DNA from: Aquilaria yunnanensis
Taxonomy: Eukaryota > Streptophyta > Magnoliopsida > Malvales > Thymelaeaceae
DNA length: 64,000 bases
Direction of reading: 5' to 3'
NCBI GenBank assembly: GCA_039654915.1
Contig: CM077593.1
Location: forward strand, 57,418,501-57,482,500
The notes under the pieces were generated by a model. That model did not search any database, had not been told where the DNA came from, and was given only the letters and a program-made list of their open reading frames with translations. Numbering within the stretch: position 1 is the stretch's first letter; each line of letters starts with the position of its first letter. A program made the position numbers and the translations under genes. Shown here piece after piece: positions 20,953-33,182 of the stretch.

Positions 20953-22450
20953 TTGGTAGACTCAACCACCAAGTATGGCCTCCTTAGCTTCCTTGACGCC
21001 TTCAGTGGGTATCACCAAATCAGGATGGACCCCGAAGATGAGGAAGAAACCGCCTTCATCACCAAAGTTGGTACATACTACTATATTAGAATGCCCTTCG
21101 AGCATAAGAATGCATGGGTCATGTACCAAAGGTTGATGAATAGGGTCTTCGACTCCCAAATCAGGAGGAACATGGAAGTCTATGTCGATGATATGATAGT
21201 TAAGATCAAAGTACCTAGTAATCATATCATAGACTTAGAAGAAACATTCCACCAACTGAGGACATTCAGAATTCATCTAAACCTCAAAAAATATGTGTTT
21301 GGGTTGAATGTGGATAAGTTCCTCGGATTCATGGTGTCGGAGAGAGGTATTGACGCCAATCCAGAAAAGGTCAAGGCCCTGTTGGGATTTCAAACTCCCA
21401 CGACGACTAAGGATGTGCAAAGACTCACAGGGAGAATCACGTCCCTTAGCAGATTCATCTCCAAATATAGGGATCGCTGCCGACCGTTCTTCAAAGTCCT
21501 CACTAAGGTAGCAAAAAATGATGGCGACTTCGGAACCAAGGTGCGCCCTTGGAACGAAGACTGCCAAAAGGCCTGGGAAGAGCTTAAAGTCTACCTAACT
21601 CGTCTGCCAACACTTCGGCAACCACGAGAAGGAGAACCCCTCATAGTCTACCTCGCCATCACTGAAAAGGCAGTTAGTTCGGTCCTTGTAAAGGAAGAGG
21701 GTGCAAAGCAATGGCCAGTATATTATGTGAACAAATCTCTACATGGTGCCAAAGTCTGGTACCCCTTGCTACAAAAGGCTATTTATACCCTGGTACTTGC
21801 AAGCAGAAGGCTACGACCTTCTTTCCAAGGGAACCCCATTATCGTCCGAAGTAGCCTACCTCTTCGGGATATCATGAGGAAGGTGGACCACTCAGGAAGG
21901 CTATCAAAGTGGTGCATCGAGCTCGGTGAATATGACATCAACTATGAGCCAAGGAAGGCAATAAAGGCACAGGCATTGGCAGATTTCATTGTTGAGGTAC
22001 CCGTTGCTGAAGACAGTCCTCCTAACCTCAGAACGAATGAACCTGAGTGGACTCTGTTTGTTGACAGGGCCTTCGGTTTTGAACACCAAGGAGCCGGAGT
22101 AATTCTCCGTGGTCCTGAAGGTATGGAAGTTATGAAAGCCATCAAATTCAGGTTTAATGTCACCAACAATATGGCAGAATATGAAGCCCTCATAGCAGGT
22201 TTGTGCCTTGCTAGAAGAGTTGGTGTGAGAAACCTAAAGGCCAATAGCGATTCTCAGCTCGTGGTTCGACAGATGGCAAGGGACTATGGTGCGAAAGACC
22301 CAACCTTGGCAAAGTATCACGACCTCGTATCAAAGCTCATCCAGTAGTTTGATGCGGTACATATCGAGAACGTGCGTCGTCAGGACAACACTGAAGCAGA
22401 TACTTTGGCCAAGTCAAAAAAGTCGACCGAAGTGCTAAGTCACCCAAGCA
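20953..22450 (+). pseudogene. RT palm, RNase H and second RNase H of Tat element C
   Basis: A 464-codon open stretch covers GLLSFLDAFSGYHQIRMDP, MEVYVDDMIVK (about 21171-21206), the connection domain, the first RNase H (LGEYDINYEP) and the second RNase H (LFVDRAFG, EYEALIAGL, NSDSQLVV). The glycine after the first RNase H aspartate is replaced by arginine (DRA instead of DGA as in B). It ends at TAG 22345-22347, and RRQDNTEADTLAKSKK follows in another frame. Two RNase H domains in tandem are characteristic of Tat elements. Confidence 0.8.
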
Positions 22451-23719
22451 TAGCAATAATGAGCATAGCAACCTCGGAAGAAGGATTGAAAAATCCCATA
22501 AAAAATTACCTTATGACTTTGGAGCTTCATGAAGACCCTCCAGAGGTAGCAAAAGTGCGAAGATGTTCTGGACAATATTTCCTAATCGGGGAGGAGTTAT
22601 ACTGAAAAGGGTACGCGAGTCCGCTACAAAGGTGTGTCAGTGAAGAGGACGTACAAATAGTCCTCAGAGAAGTCCATGAGGGGCCTGTGGTTCCCACATA
22701 GGAATTGACGCTCTGGCAGGAGTGCTACTTTGCCAGGGATACTTTTGGTCAACCATGAGGAAAGACGCAAGGCAATTTGTCCAGAAATGTGACAATTGCC
22801 AAAGACATGCTAACATCCAAAGGTTACCCTCATAAATGGTAACGCTTGCTAACTACCCTTACCCCTTCGTAGTATGCGGTATTTACCTCATCGGGCCTCT
22901 CCCAACTGCACCTAGAGGAGTGAAGTTCTGCGCGGTCACAGTAGATTACTTCACTAAATGGATTGAGGCAGAGCCCCTGGCAACCATTTTGGAGAAGGAC
23001 ATACAGAAATTCATCTGGAAGAACATTGAATGCAGATTTGGCATACTGAGGGTGATAGTGGCCGATAATGGTTCCCAGTTTATTGATAAGGGATTCCAAG
23101 AATTTGCTACCGACCTCGGGATAAAAATGCACTTTGCCCCGGTAGCTCATCCTCAGAATAATGGATAGGTAAAGGTGTGTAATAGAACCATAAAGGATGG
23201 TTTAAAAAAGAGATTGAAGGAAACAAAAGAAAGATGGCCAGGAGAACTCACTAGTGTGCTATGGAGCTATCGCACAACCCCCGAAGGGCCACAGGTGAGA
23301 CACCTTTCTCATTCGTATTCGGCACGGAGGCCATCATTCCTATTGAAGTAGTTCAGCAATCAATAAGGGTACAAGTGTTCGACGAAGAGGGGAACAACCT
23401 CAGGTTGAGAACTAAGCTGGACGTAATTGACAAACACAGAGAGGTGGCTGAGGTTAGAAGAAGAGCTTTTTAGCAAAGGGTAGCCATAACTGCTAACTCG
23501 CATGTCAGGCAAAAGGGAATCAAGAAGGGGGGCCTTGTCCTCCGAAAGGCTGAGGTTGAGCCCCGAAGATCATCTCACGGAGTACTTTGGGCAAATTGGG
23601 AAGGGCCTTATTTGGTTCTTGATGAAGTTCGGCCAGGAGTGTACAAGCTTGGCAATACTGAAGGTGGAGAGCTGAGGAATACATAGCATTCAGGTGCTTT
23701 GAAAAAATTCTACACTTAG
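22451..23719 (+). pseudogene. Integrase of Tat element C
   Basis: Remnants of the zinc finger (CDNCQRHA), the core (GIYLIGPLP, VADNGSQF, HPQNNG) and the C-terminal domain (about 23535-23660), ending in TAG 23717-23719. Broken by TGA at about 22603 (a codon read as arginine in other copies), by TAA/TAG codons near 22832 and 23166, and by frameshifts. Not functional. Confidence 0.75.
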
Positions 23720-24026
23720 AAAAATTTTCTATGGAAAATAGTCCAACCTAAGGAATCTAACCAAAAAAGGTGCAAGTATCTGCCTATGAAAGTGACACAT
23801 TTTCTCCGAAGGTGCGTTGATCGAACATGGCTGATAAAAACAGGCGAAGGTTTGCTAAAAGATATTTGCTGAAACTGATGCTATGCCAAAGATGGTTGAT
23901 AATAAGTGTGAAAGATATCTTCTCGAGGGTCCTAGACTGAAAATGGTCAAACTAACCCTTGGAACCAAAGATCATTTAAGGAGAAACTTGTCTATTAATT
24001 TGTTCCTTAGTACAATAAGAATGAGC
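23720..24026 (+). other. Spacer between pol and antisense gene of Tat element C
   Basis: Non-coding. It carries degenerate hairpin motifs: TC-GAACAT-GG near 23821 and GCC-AAAGAT-GGT near 23884. Pairing is weaker than in A and D. Confidence 0.45.
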
Positions 24027-26519
24027 TTACAAGAAGAAGATTATAAAGAAAAAGAGAAAGTGAAGTCCTGGACGCCTAAGGGACCTCGTCATCACGAGCT
24101 GCTCTATCACCAACTCCTTTGTCACAACCTTTGGCGCCGAAGGAGGAGCTAAAGGAAGATTGAGATGATCTATCTTTGACCAGGCCCAGCAAGGCCCCTC
24201 GGGAATGTCCAAAGCAGCAAGAAAAGAGAGGTTGAGGTCAGGGTACTTGACTAGGACTTGGTGTCGAGCAAAATAGAAGCCGTCTTGGAACGCAACCTTG
24301 GTTGCTTGATCAACTTTGTCTTTCTCAATACCCAAGTTGTTCAGCTCATCCCTCAGCTCAGCGACCTCCTACTCCAACTTCTTCATCTTCTTCTTCTCCT
24401 TTGCCTCCTTCTTCAGTGCGTTGACCTCGACTTGAAGTTCGGCATTGTTTGTGACGGCCTTCGTCAGGAGAGTAGAGACCACCTCCTTCTCATTTCAGTA
24501 GACCTCATTTGTCGAGGATAGCGTGATGAAATTTCTGCCGGGGTCAGACACCTCTGGGAGAATTCTTGAAAGAGCTCCTCCTAACTCTTCAAGAATTCAT
24601 CTCGAACTTTTGCTACCTCCTCATTGGCTATCTTGTTCAGCTTGGTGTACTTGACAACCGAGCCAGCGCAGAATAGCTTGTCTTTCTACAAGTGCTCTCC
24701 GGTCTGAGATCGGATCGAAGACTACTTTGCTACCCATGCCCGGAAAGATCCACTATAAGCCAAGAGCTGCGAAAAGGAAAGACTTCGCATTAGGATCAAA
24801 AGGCTACAAAAGCTTGGAAAAATTTTCTAAGTCCCAAGAAGCTCAAAACTCACTTGGACAGCATGTTCTAACATCCTCGTGGTGAGGACCTCCTCATTTG
24901 GGCACTCTTCAGTTAAGGACTTGAAGGTGGCTTTGGTAAGGATGCTCTTCGCCATCTGTAGGGCATTCAGTGGCTGTCCTCGGAGAACAAGTTCATGTCC
25001 TCTGTGAACGACCAGAAAGGCTCCCTCAAAACCTTGTCCCTCAGGATGTGGGAGTCTCGAAGGGCCCGCTTCCAGGCGTGCTCCACCATCCATGCATCGA
25101 ACGCCAGCTCCTCTGCAAAATCACGCCGAAGTTCCATCAGCACGTTATCCCCCAGCCATATGTCTATAAGATCTAAGATGCCGAAAAATCCCAAATTGAT
25201 AGGAAAATGGCTAAGGGACAAACCTGGAGGAACCTCGGCAACGTCTTCCTTAGAGTCATCGACCTCCTAAACATCATCAGGGACTTGCTTATCCTTCGCT
25301 CTTTGGTGGGCCTTTAGCTCTGCTACAGAAGGGCCTCCTGTCGAAGTACCCAAGACCTGCTCCGATGTAGTCAAGCTGGCAGTCGGCTCTGAGGGAAGGT
25401 CGACCCAAACCAAAGAGTGGTCCTATACCTCCACAACGTCTTCGGGAGGGGGAGGAAGAATGTCCTCCTTAGCCTTCTTCCTCGCCGAAGATGCTCCCCC
25501 ACCTGTCATCTTCTTCCTCTTCGGGGCAGCTTTCTTCCTTTGCTACTCCCCCTTTTCTGCCTTCCCGAGGAAGAAGGACTTGTAGGAGGCAGCAAATTGG
25601 TCACCCATCTCTGAAAAAAGGAAAACATCAGTATAAGTCCAAAGAAGCATGTATAACAAAATCTACAAGATTATTTACTCTCCACAAGCCCTTCGTAGGT
25701 GAGCTCACGCTGAATGAGCATCACTAGCCATGCCTTTTTTCCGTCAAAGACAGGTGCTGACATGGCCAAGTCGGTCGTATGCTCCTTGACTACCCCTAAC
25801 TCTTGAAGAACCTCTTCGGTCATGAAGTTCCACTTTATGGGAAATGGGTAAAGGGAACGAGGAGGGACCTCGGGGTCCCGATCCATGACTGCACAGATAT
25901 GGCTATCGAAGTCATCAAATTTCACCTCCACCTCCGGGGTTAGTAGCCGTCTGGGATCCACTACATCTATGGGCAGGGTCCCCCATGACCATTCTATCAG
26001 AACGTCCTTCCAAGCCTCAGCTACCTTCAGGAAGAAGAAGTTCCTCTGCCAACCCCTCTAGTTGTCTATCGTGTCAAAGGTAAAGGTGTATTTTTTGGAC
26101 CCAGAAGCCCGAGGAAGCAAAAAATGAAAACCACCCTTTGGGACGGGATGAAGTTTGTAGTATTGCATAAAAAAGAGGAAGTGAGGTTCTATATTGAAGG
26201 CCCCACACATGCAAAGAAAAGCATTGAAATATGAATAGGAATTGGCTGAAAGCTGAGTTATGCCTATGCCATGAAAATGGCAGAAGTCACAGAGCACCTT
26301 TGGTGGAGGAAACTGAAGTCTGGCCTTCAGTTGGGCCCGAAAGATGGTAACCTTGCCCGAGTTATTCATATAACTAAATAGGCCAGGTTTCGGCAGCCTA
26401 ATAACCGAGTAAGAAGGAAGAAAAAAATTTATTGTCCACTTCGCTAACTTCTTTGAAATGGTACAGTTCGGATGACAATTGAGAGGAAGCCAGCTCTCGG
26501 AGATAGTCTGGACAAACAT
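24027..26519 (-). pseudogene. Antisense gene of Tat element C
   Basis: The start is ATG at 26519 (MFVQTISESWLPL). The first exon retains the read-through missing from copy A (FFMQYYKLHPVPKGG). A TAG follows DTIDN near 26058, where D has a tryptophan codon before its own break. The middle exon has MGDQF and lysine-rich runs. An intron with donor at 25223 and acceptor at 25113 (TTTTGCAG) precedes EELAFDAWMVEHAWKRALRD and then EDMNLFSEDS. The last exon (about 24770-24027) is a coiled coil ending with DGFYFARHQVLVKYPDLNLSFL. There are several stops in the coiled-coil part. Confidence 0.7.
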
Positions 26520-27314
26520 GAGCGTAACGGGGGAAGAAATTTGAAAAAAGGAAACCTAACTTTGAAAAGGAGAAAAAGGAAATAATGCTGAAGAATGACT
26601 TCGGAAGAAGTAGACGACTTCAGAAAGGCAGAAAAGGCTAGAAACACAGAAAACCGAAGGACTTTGGGAGGGAAAACCCACTAAAACTCTTGCCGAAGTC
26701 GGGATTTCTAAATGCCGTCGCTAAAACTCACCAAAAATCGCTCCGCCGCTTGCACCGCTACAGAAAAGAGAGAAAAGCTTGAGAGCAAATGAGAGCAAAA
26801 GTAGAAGCAAAAGAAAGCAATTGGGAACTCTAAAGAAGATGAGGGTATATAGGCCGAAGTGGGTAGGCGAATTGTCACCATAATTACACCTCGAAGGTGA
26901 ATCATCGCCATAATTACCCATCGAAGGCGAACAGATGCAGTTGATGTAACCAATGCAACTATCCCCCAATTATCATGTGACACGTGTCACCCAGCACAGG
27001 AAACAAGGGCATGCCTCCTAACAGCATGGATACCTAGGTGAGCTTATACGAAGTGACACGTCTGTTTGATCAGAAGACGTAACAACTCACTAATAAATGA
27101 CATAGGCCCAAAGAAAGGGTTTATCCACCTCCGGCTGACGAAATAACTTCGGGAACGTCAGAAAGTCGGCCAAAAACTGAGAAAGCCACTCGAGTACCAG
27201 AGTAGCTACCTCGGTTAAGAAGAGGCATCTCATATCGGAAAAACTCCCTCCGAAGAAGAGAACCTTGGCTAAAAATTTGGTTATGACAACCGAATTAGCC
27301 ACCACATTCCACAA
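26520..27314 (-). promoter_or_regulatory. Upstream region of antisense gene C
   Basis: Holds a minus-strand TATATA box (26846-26851). A two-copy direct repeat at about 26873-26935 has a unit with CCATAATTAC and TCGAAGG. A CACGTGTC element is at 26981-26988. Sequence just before the LTR lacks a clear polypurine tract, and the first LTR bases are altered, so this junction has decayed. No protein gene. Confidence 0.5.
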
Positions 27315-28107
27315 AAACTATTACCGTTCAAACCTCCAAGCTATGACAAAGCACCACCCTCGGAGATGGCGAGCATCATCCTCGAGGAATGCGAGCACCA
27401 ATCTCAGAAAAAGAGGGTCCGCGGTCCATGACCCCCTGACCTCGAAAAATCCACCATCAGCCTCAGGGAATAACAGTACCAGCTTCGGGAGAAGGAGACT
27501 CACCAACTTTGGAAGGGGAAAACATCCTCCGAAAGAGGTCCTCTGTGCCGAGGAGACTTGTGAATAACTGGAGTAACCTCAGCAAAGAAGCCCTCCTATC
27601 CTGAACAGGCCTCTTTCACCAAAGGGGTCTTGTGAACATAAAAAAAATGGTTAAGGAGCCTCTGACAAAGAGCCCTCACACATGCCCTTAACACACAGCC
27701 CTCCCACGGCCTTAACTTCTGGCCAGAACGACCTATGGCCAGCTAGAGATCCCCATCCCCGAAGGTACGGATCACATTCGACCGAACACATGTCATGATT
27801 TGAGCAGGCTGTGTCAAATGGACTTCTCCTAACGCTCCCCTATAAATACTTGGGAAACGACCTTGGTAGGACAGGACTGAAACCTTAAGAAAACTCTGCT
27901 CTTTACTCTCCATTCATCACTTGCGAAATACTGACTTGGGCGTTGGAGGCTCCTACCTAGAAAGACCCTGCGGGGACCTCCTAACACCTATTCTTTTGAG
28001 AGTTTCAGGCACTTTCACGTCGGAAGTCTCTCCTTCAGATGCCCTCCACACCGGAAGTCCCTACTTCAGGCCATTATGTCATAAAATGAATATGCCGACG
28101 GGCATCA
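27315..28107 (+). repeat. 3' LTR of Tat element C (about 793 bp)
   Basis: Matches the 5' LTR from about its tenth base, ends GGGCATCA, and has a TATAAATA box at 27841-27848. The G-box is mutated to CACATGTC (27787) and the downstream hairpin has lost its pairing. The TGATAGCC start is not preserved. Confidence 0.75.
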
Positions 28108-30330
28108 GGCTGTTGTCCATATTTTCCAAGCAACCATGGAGCTAGGGCTCAGCTTGGAAGAGAGCCATGGGCTTGATGAACCAAGCTTAGTGAGGGGAGT
28201 GCACTTATTGAAGGTTTTGTGACCTATTGTCAAGTGCACAAAGACGGCAGTGAAATGAGGGTTTCTAGAGCCCAAAGTTAGTACTAGTAGTGCTAAAATC
28301 CTCCTAAGACAAAGATTTAGCTTGAGGAGGGGCTGCCATAGTGATTTATTTATGTTTATTATGTGTTTTATGGACTAATCTATGGTTATTGTTGCCATTG
28401 CATTTCATGTGTTTGTTGGTTGTGAATGGCCGCTGCATTTGGTTGCTATATCTTGTATATATGCATTGTGGTTTTTGTGTTTTAGTGTCTTTAGATGCAA
28501 GTTTTGATGATGGTCACATTTTTGTTAAAATTAACTAAGTTTAGTGGTCAAAGTAAGTTTAGTAGTCAAAATAGTAAATTTTTCAAAAACCAAAGGCTAA
28601 ACGCATTCCACTTTGCCTTTTTTCCCTCTCTTATTATATTTTTAGTATTTTAATAATACTAAATACCTAATTAAATAGGCAACAATATATTTAGATCTCT
28701 ACATGTGGATTCTTTTTCTTTCCTTCTTTTTAGAGCCTTAATACTAACACAATTCTAATTAAATAGACAATATAATTTTTTTTATCATTAAAAGAGTAAA
28801 GGAACTTATAATTTTAGGATAAAGGAAAAACTATATGTGAAAAATTAAAGTGTTCACTTATATAATTTTTAATATATACTTTTTATACCTAAAAATATTT
28901 TTTAGTATTCAACACTTATAAATTTTCATGTGAAACTTTAGCATGTGTTTTACTATATAATAACATTTCACAGTATATACTTATTCAAGTTGAAAAAAAA
29001 AACTTAATTGAAATAAAAAATTATGGTCAAAGGACCTTGTATAGTAATAAAAATTTAGCTTGATTTTTACCATATACTTATTGAATCCAAGTGTTACCCT
29101 TACTAAGTTTATCAATGAAACTTACTCCCCCTCAATTCTATCATTTCAGGTTTAGCAGAAAGATCACATTCAAACTAACCTTTGTTATATGAGTTTTGAG
29201 CTAAAATTTTAGGTACATGAACTCCCATGTGTCTAGTTATGATCTGGAAAGTTTGGTGATTTAGGAGCACATTTGGTGTTTTTGGTGATGGTACTTATTG
29301 TGTTGTGCAGCAGCTGTCTATCATTCTGTTCTTGAGTCAATTTTGTCTCGGGAACTCCTATAACCTAGGGTGCATATTTAACTGAGTTAAGACCATTATG
29401 TAGTGCATGTATGGATGTACATGTAGTGCATGTAAAATGAGAAAAGTATGTGAACATTTGAGTAATGTTTTGGCTATGTAAGTGATGTGGTGCAAAGCTG
29501 CCAAAGTGTGAATGATGGGCTACTTACTTATAAATTCTGTTTTGGCCATATACAGTTGTTAAAAGCAAGGGAATGTAATTCCTATGTGTAATGGACATAT
29601 ATGGGATATCTTTGGAGGGTTTTCCCCTTATGAATGAAGTGTTTTCACACTTATGAAATTTTTTATGTGCAAAATGGTCATAAAGTGACCAGAATTTTGA
29701 CTCTACACTTAAAGTTCTATATCTTCCTATGTAGAAGGAATCTTCATATGAAATTTTGACCACATCTAGACAATATCTAGAGGTTGAACTAGGATTTAGA
29801 ATTTCTAAATTTTAAGCCCTGTAGACAAAGATATGACACTGAAAAGTTGGCTACATTACTGTTCATTTGGTTAGAATTTTGTAACCACCTTAAAAAATTG
29901 ATAACTTGGTCCATAGATGGGCTATTGATGTAAAAAAAAATTCCTTGGTTTGCTCTAACTCTCTGCTTGATAATGGAGAAAATAAAATAGGAAGATACAT
30001 GGCTAGAATGATATAGTTTATTAGGAAGTTACAAGTGCAGTGGCTGGTCGTTAGAACTTAACAAGATTGCCCTATGTGTGGTAGCCAAGATTAAGACTTG
30101 TGCTTGTGTTTTCATTCTTTGCTGCCATGGTGTGTAGGAAATGTGAATATGTGTGTGATGGTTGGATGAATATGCATGTGTTTACATAATGCCGAAGAGG
30201 GCCACTTGGGTATGCACACTAGGGATAGTGTTATGATGGCCTACAGAACATTACCAATCTTGGGAGTCTAAATGCACAATTTTGGCACCATAATTGGACT
30301 ACCCCAGAGTGGGTAACAAAATGAGGGGAT
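28108..30330 (+). repeat. 3' LTR of chromovirus G, second part (left arm of inverted repeat)
   Basis: Continues the LTR interrupted at 17428. It matches the reverse complement of about 30610-32240, including a run of 50 identical bases (28177-28226 versus 32140-32189). Its 3' end cannot be fixed by eye. An AT-rich insertion lies within it. No protein gene is supported; short ORFs such as 29524-29763 on the minus strand have no family resemblance. Confidence 0.65.
28530..29093. mobile_element. AT-rich insertion within the left LTR arm
   Basis: About 560 bases are present here but absent at the matching place in the inverted copy (near 31845-31855). The segment is strongly AT-rich with T and A runs and no ORF. 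A MITE or another short non-autonomous element is possible, but I could not identify terminal inverted repeats or a convincing target duplication. Ends are approximate. Confidence 0.35.
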
Positions 30331-30609
30331 CTCTACCGCTTTATGGCTGTTTTTTGGAATGGTAACCAAAACTTCCCTATCTGTGGGGCCTAGAGGATAC
30401 AAGATGAGGATGAATTACAACATGTTCATTTGTACATTCTACGAAACTATGATAAACTTGAACTCTACTTCTAGATTTTTGCTAATGTCATGTGGCAAAA
30501 GTTAACTAATTTAAGTGATAGAGAAATGGAAGACTTTTAGGTTTAACCTTTTGCATAGTGATTTCAAGAATATTTAAACACTTTTTCATAATGTCTCTAT
30601 TTTAGTAGG
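30331..30609. other. Centre of the inverted repeat
   Basis: About 280 bases between the arms that do not pair with each other by eye. They should contain the 3' ends of the two facing LTRs, but no clear CA end, primer site or target duplication can be assigned. Confidence 0.4.
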
Positions 30610-32962
30610 ATATGTATTTTCTACCTTCTCTGAGGTAGTGCAGTTATGTTGCCAAAATTATGCATTTAAAACTCTCAGGATTTGTATGTTTTGTAGGCCA
30701 TCAGAATAATACCCTTAGTGTGCATACCCAAGTGGCCCTCTTAGGCACTATGTAAATGCATGCGTATTGGTCCAACCATTACACACATATTCACATTTTA
30801 TGCACACCATGGCAGGAATGAAGGAAAACACTAGTACAAGTCTTAATCTTGGCTACCATACATTAGGCAATCTTATTAAGTGTAAGTGACCAGCCGCTGT
30901 ACCTGAAACCTCTTCCAAAAAACTGTATTAATCTAGCTATGTAACCCCCTATTTTCTTTACCTCATTATCAATTAGAGTCTTTAAGTAAACCAAGGAATT
31001 TAGTTTTACATCAATAGCCCACCTATGGACCAAGTTATGGATTTTTTAGTTGGTTACAAAATTCTAACCAAATGAACAGTAAGCTAGCCAACTTTGCAAT
31101 GTCATATATTTGGCTACATGACTCCAAATTTAGAAATTCCAAATTCTAGTTCAACCCCTAGATGTGCTCTAGTGTGGTCAAAATTTCATACCAAGATTCA
31201 TTCTACACGGGGAGATATAGAACTTTGAGTGCAGAGTCAAAATTCTGGCCACTTATGACAATCTTGCCCAAACAAAATTTTGATAAGTGTGCAAACATTT
31301 CATTCACAAGGGGTAAGCCCTCCAAGCCTATCCCATACATGTCAAATAAACATAAGAATTTCATGCTCTTGCATCTAGTAAGTTTATGTTACGAAAATAG
31401 AATTTACAAGCAACCAGCCTATCATTCACACTTACGCAGCTTTACATCACATCACATACATAGCCGAAACATTACTCAAATATTCACATACTTGTCTCAT
31501 GTATATGCATACATGCACTACATAATGGTATTAACCCAGCTAAATACACACCCTAAGTTACAGGAGTGCCTGAGACACAATGGACTCCAAAAACAGGATG
31601 CTGGACAACTGGTGCATAACACAATAAGCACCATCACTAAAAATAGCAAATGTGCTCCTAAAACCACCAAACTTTCCAGAACAAAACTAGATACATGGAA
31701 GTTAAAATACCTAAAATTTTAGATGAAAACCCAAATGAAAAAGAATAGTTTCAATGTGATCTTTCTGCTAGACATGAAATGGTAGAATTGAGGAGAGAAA
31801 GTTTCATTGTGAAACTTAGTAAGGAAAACACTTGGTTTCTTAAGGAAATGTGATCCTCAATAAAATATGCATCCAAAGACACTAAAATACAAAACCACAA
31901 TGTATATGTACAAGATATAGCAATAAAATACAGCAGCCATTCACAGCCAATAAACACATGAAATGCCGCAGCAACATAAACCATAGGATATTCCATAAAA
32001 CATACAATAAACTTAAGTAAATCACTATGGCAGCCGTCCTCAAGCTAATGCTTGGTCATAGGAGGATTTTAACACTAGTTACTACTAACTTTGCACTCTA
32101 GAAACCCTCACTTCACTGCCATCATTGTGCACTTCACACTAGGTCACAAAACCTTCAATAAGTGCACTCCCCTCACTAAGCTTGGTTCACCAAGCTAATG
32201 GCACTCTTCTAAACTTAGCCCTAGGTCCATGGATACTTGAAAGTGCAGTAAATAATCCATGAGAGAAAGAGAACCCTTGCTAAGATGAGTAGGCTGAATT
32301 TGTAGCTTGATCCTTGAAGTATTCAAGCAATAGCTCTAGTTTGCTTCCTTTTGCCTTCAATTTGAATCTTAGAGGTATGGTGGCTATGGAGGAGATATGG
32401 AAGAAATGTGGAGGAGGGTGGTGGTTGGTTAGGCCAAATATGAGAGAAAACTTGAGTTTGGCTTCTTAAATTAACTTTAGGACACTAAACATCCTTATTA
32501 GCCTTGATCATGCTTTATGTCATTTTCCTTGCCCATAAGCATGATTTTTTTTTCCTAACCTTATTGGTCCACATTTTTCCCACCTTTTTTACTATTTATC
32601 AAGCCATAGCTGCCTTCCCCATGGTGGGATAACCCCACAATTCCACCCTTTGACTTAAGTCAAAAGCTTGAACACCTTAAGGTTTACACTAAGACATTTA
32701 GGTCCTCTATGCCCTTAGTGTTTCCTTTGTCCAAGCTTGTCTTCCATGAGCAATTTGGTCGTCCAATAGCACCTTCATACCATTCATATCCTTCCAATAA
32801 CTCTCCAAGGCTCTTTCTTTAGAGTTTTGCAATTAAGTACGTGAATTTCCAAAACCTTTTACCCATCATACTTCAATCACTATGAAGGGAATTACACAAT
32901 ATAATGGTTTTTTGACCATTATGCTGCACTTGTAATTCTCCCATTTTTGTGAGGTGGTAACA
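30610..32962 (-). repeat. Inverted second copy of the chromoviral LTR (right arm)
   Basis: Reads on the minus strand from TGTTACCACC at 32962. It matches 16591-17428 followed directly by 28108 onwards, with no element C, so it keeps the pre-insertion structure. No polypurine tract precedes it on its own strand, which argues for a 5' or solo LTR, not a 3' LTR. ORFs such as 31162-31722 are not recognised and lie antisense to the LTR. Confidence 0.65.
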
Positions 32963-33182
32963 ATATTCATATATTGTTTTAATATATGTAACAATCTCTT
33001 TCTCTACTTGTAAGGTGATCTTCATCCTCAATAGATTAGGTGAACATCCTCTTCAATTATCCTATTGTCCATTTTATTCTAGTACGGCTATGTGGTTAAT
33101 GGTTTTCACTCTCATACCTAGACATACGAGATGACAAAATCAATAGTGAACTTGGTTGTTTGTGTTGAGAGTGACAAAGTGG
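32963..33182. other. Unassigned junction sequence
   Basis: About 220 bases between the chromoviral LTR and the first recognisable Tat D sequence. I see no gene or clear family match. Confidence 0.4.

Larger units (their letters stand above)
17429..28107 (+). mobile_element. Tat-type Ty3/gypsy element C, full length but decayed
   Basis: Has both LTRs, primer site, gag, protease, RT, two RNase H domains, integrase, spacer and antisense gene. It is inserted in the chromoviral LTR. The flanks are GGTTA (17424-17428) and GGCTG (28108-28112), a 5-bp target duplication with two differences. The inverted sister LTR still holds the uninterrupted site near 32249-32255 (GGATTA when read on the minus strand). 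This is the best copy for reading the Tat layout. Confidence 0.85.

Noticed and set aside
31162..31722. 186-codon plus-strand ORF in the inverted LTR arm
   Set aside because: It is antisense to the LTR and the matching left-arm region has no equivalent intact frame. No recognisable domain.
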